From NCBI RefSeq assembly GCF_016756315.1, contig NZ_AP024235.1, forward strand, positions 1,860,001-1,924,000: a stretch of 64,000 bases of DNA. The letters are read 5' to 3'. Below are positions 62,758 through 64,000 of this stretch, in pieces. The first letter of the stretch is position 1; each line of letters begins with the position of its first letter. A program made the translations under genes and the position numbers. Below the pieces are notes generated by a model, which had not been told where the DNA came from, did not search any database, and worked only from the letters and a program-made list of their open reading frames with translations. Source of the DNA: Alteromonas sp. KC3 (GTDB taxonomy: Bacteria > Pseudomonadota > Gammaproteobacteria > Enterobacterales > Alteromonadaceae).

Positions 62758-63999
62758 ATGGAGCCTGAACAGCGTTGTGATTCTAATAAGATTGAAGCGA
62801 AAACAGAAAGCGGCTGCCCATTTGCATCGAAAGAAAAAAAAGTAAGTATTTTTAATGACGCTTTTGCAATGCATCGATGTGATGAGGGAGTTTTAGCTAT
62901 TGATGATCAAAGTGATCCTGTGACAATGGTGTTGGGATTAAAAGAGGTGAGAAAAGCGGCGCACAACTGGAAATTGTTTCAATCTGGGGCAAAACCAGGT
63001 CGCATTGTCGTTCCCTCTGAAGTGGCCATCAGAGATATAAGGCAAATACCTTTTGAAGTAGACCCTCCTGCCCACAAAGGCTTTAGAACCTTGCTTGAGC
63101 CTTGGTTTAAACGTCCTTTGGAAGACTCTTATCAGGCACGACTTAATAGTATTGTAAGCGACATGCTTGATAGTTTACTAACTAATAGTAATACGTATAC
63201 CGAGGCGGTGAATGAAATTGCATTAGTTATTCAGTCACAGGCTTTAACGACGCTATTAAATGTACCATTCACCGAGGCCGCAACATGGATTAGTTGGGGA
63301 ACGCATGTTTTTAGAAGTGATGACAATCCTCTTGATGCTGGAAAAGCCAACGTTCTTTATGACTATTTAGATAAACAAATAGCCAAAGCAAAACAAGTTC
63401 CCGGAAAAGATATTTACAGTCAATTGCTCGCTGCCGAAGTGGAAGGTAAAGCGCTAACCGATGAAGAGATAAAAGGCATTATGGTCCTTACTTTTGCAGG
63501 CGGCCGAGACACGGTTATCAATGCGCTAACTAATACGTTGGCGTATTTTTCCGAAAATAAAGATGATTTAGCACTCTTACGCACACATCCTGAGCTTGTA
63601 AATAACGCGGTTGAGGAGTTAATTCGCTATTTTTCTCCATTGACACATATGGGACGAGTGGCTACGGCAGATGGCGAGGTTAACGGACATCAAGTGGAAG
63701 ATGATACTCGTATTTCACTTTGTTGGGCTTCTGCTAATCGTGACGAAACCGTATTTGAAAACCCAAATCTGGTGGATTTAACGCGTAAAACCAACCCCCA
63801 CGTTGCTTTTGGCTTCGGGATCCACAACTGTTTAGGTGCCACTCATGCTCGAGCACTATTGAGGATTTGGATTCTTCAACTGACCCAAAAAGTCTCTGCT
63901 ATTGAAGTAGGGCAATATGAAGAGAACATTGAGATTTGGGGGAACGTTAAGCGCAAAGTCGGCTTTCATTCACTAAATGTGCGATTACATGAGCTGTAG
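62758..63999 (+). CDS. Cytochrome P450, candidate 6-O-methyl-galactose demethylase
   Basis: A 413-residue soluble bacterial P450. The haem ligand is in AFGFGIHNCLGATHARALL (FGxGxHxCxG). The I-helix oxygen-activation site is TFAGGRDTVINAL, and the K-helix ExxR is EELIRYFSPL. AGGAG lies 9 bases before the ATG at 62758; a GTG at 62749 is in frame but overlaps that site. From the known porphyran demethylation system (P450 with ferredoxin and reductase, releasing formaldehyde), and from its ADH and esterase neighbours, that role is inferred. Ferredoxin and reductase genes would have to lie past the window edge. Confidence 0.85.
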   Translation: MEPEQRCDSNKIEAKTESGCPFASKEKKVSIFNDAFAMHRCDEGVLAIDDQSDPVTMVLGLKEVRKAAHNWKLFQSGAKPGRIVVPSEVAIRDIRQIPFEVDPPAHKGFRTLLEPWFKRPLEDSYQARLNSIVSDMLDSLLTNSNTYTEAVNEIALVIQSQALTTLLNVPFTEAATWISWGTHVFRSDDNPLDAGKANVLYDYLDKQIAKAKQVPGKDIYSQLLAAEVEGKALTDEEIKGIMVLTFAGGRDTVINALTNTLAYFSENKDDLALLRTHPELVNNAVEELIRYFSPLTHMGRVATADGEVNGHQVEDDTRISLCWASANRDETVFENPNLVDLTRKTNPHVAFGFGIHNCLGATHARALLRIWILQLTQKVSAIEVGQYEENIEIWGNVKRKVGFHSLNVRLHEL

Positions 64000-64000
64000 C

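Overview
The window looks like a chromosomal segment of a marine gammaproteobacterium of the Alteromonas type. The grounds are the housekeeping set (hrpA, rlmI, rnhA, dnaQ, lolD/lolE, astB, topA, a DUF2058 gene) together with TonB-receptor/tryptophan-halogenase/SapC modules and agar-degrading enzymes. The taxonomic guess rests on gene content and recalled family knowledge; no search was run.

Region 1 (1-26.9 kb) is a core-genome stretch. It holds a 5'-truncated isoaspartyl peptidase, a CBS-domain protein, an NhaC-type antiporter, HrpA helicase, a PilZ protein, a DUF2061 membrane protein with a possible Fur box, RlmI methyltransferase, a quinone oxidoreductase, divergent rnhA/dnaQ, a membrane-anchored exported protein, four tRNA-Asp genes behind a strong sigma-70 promoter, the LolD/LolE lipoprotein exporter, a dicarboxylate/amino-acid symporter, a Big_1-repeat lipoprotein, AstB, TopA, a DUF2058 protein, a GNAT acetyltransferase and an exported M8-like metallopeptidase.

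Region 2 (26.9-64 kb) reads as one large red-algal galactan (agar/porphyran) utilisation locus. It encodes two GH50 lipoprotein agarases, one GH16 agarase/porphyranase, one intact and one decayed S1 sulfatase, two TonB-dependent receptors each associated with a tryptophan-halogenase-like flavoprotein, a SapC protein, a large candidate glycan-binding lipoprotein and a small exported beta-sandwich protein. It also holds a PhoD-like phosphoesterase and a galactonate-type pathway (DgoD-like dehydratase, ACS-family transporter, KDPG/KDPGal aldolase, NHL-propeller protein). The distal end carries a zinc alcohol dehydrogenase, an esterase-D-like hydrolase and a cytochrome P450, a set matching the oxidative demethylation of 6-O-methyl-galactose and disposal of the formaldehyde released. 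A PhyH-type 2-oxoglutarate oxygenase is a further possible oxidative step. Four regulators (LacI, IclR, GntR, AraC) are present.

The main structural observation is a recurrent 12-bp palindrome, ATTGTTAACAAT, and close variants. It sits in front of most transcription units of region 2: both TonB receptors, both GH50 genes, the sulfatase-GH16 operon, halogenase 2, PhyH, the dehydratase operon and, in weaker form, the gntR and ADH genes. It is largely absent from region 1. It looks like the operator of a locus-wide regulon, with the GntR protein the best candidate regulator. Two gene remnants, a sulfatase and a short-chain dehydrogenase, show that the locus has been remodelled.
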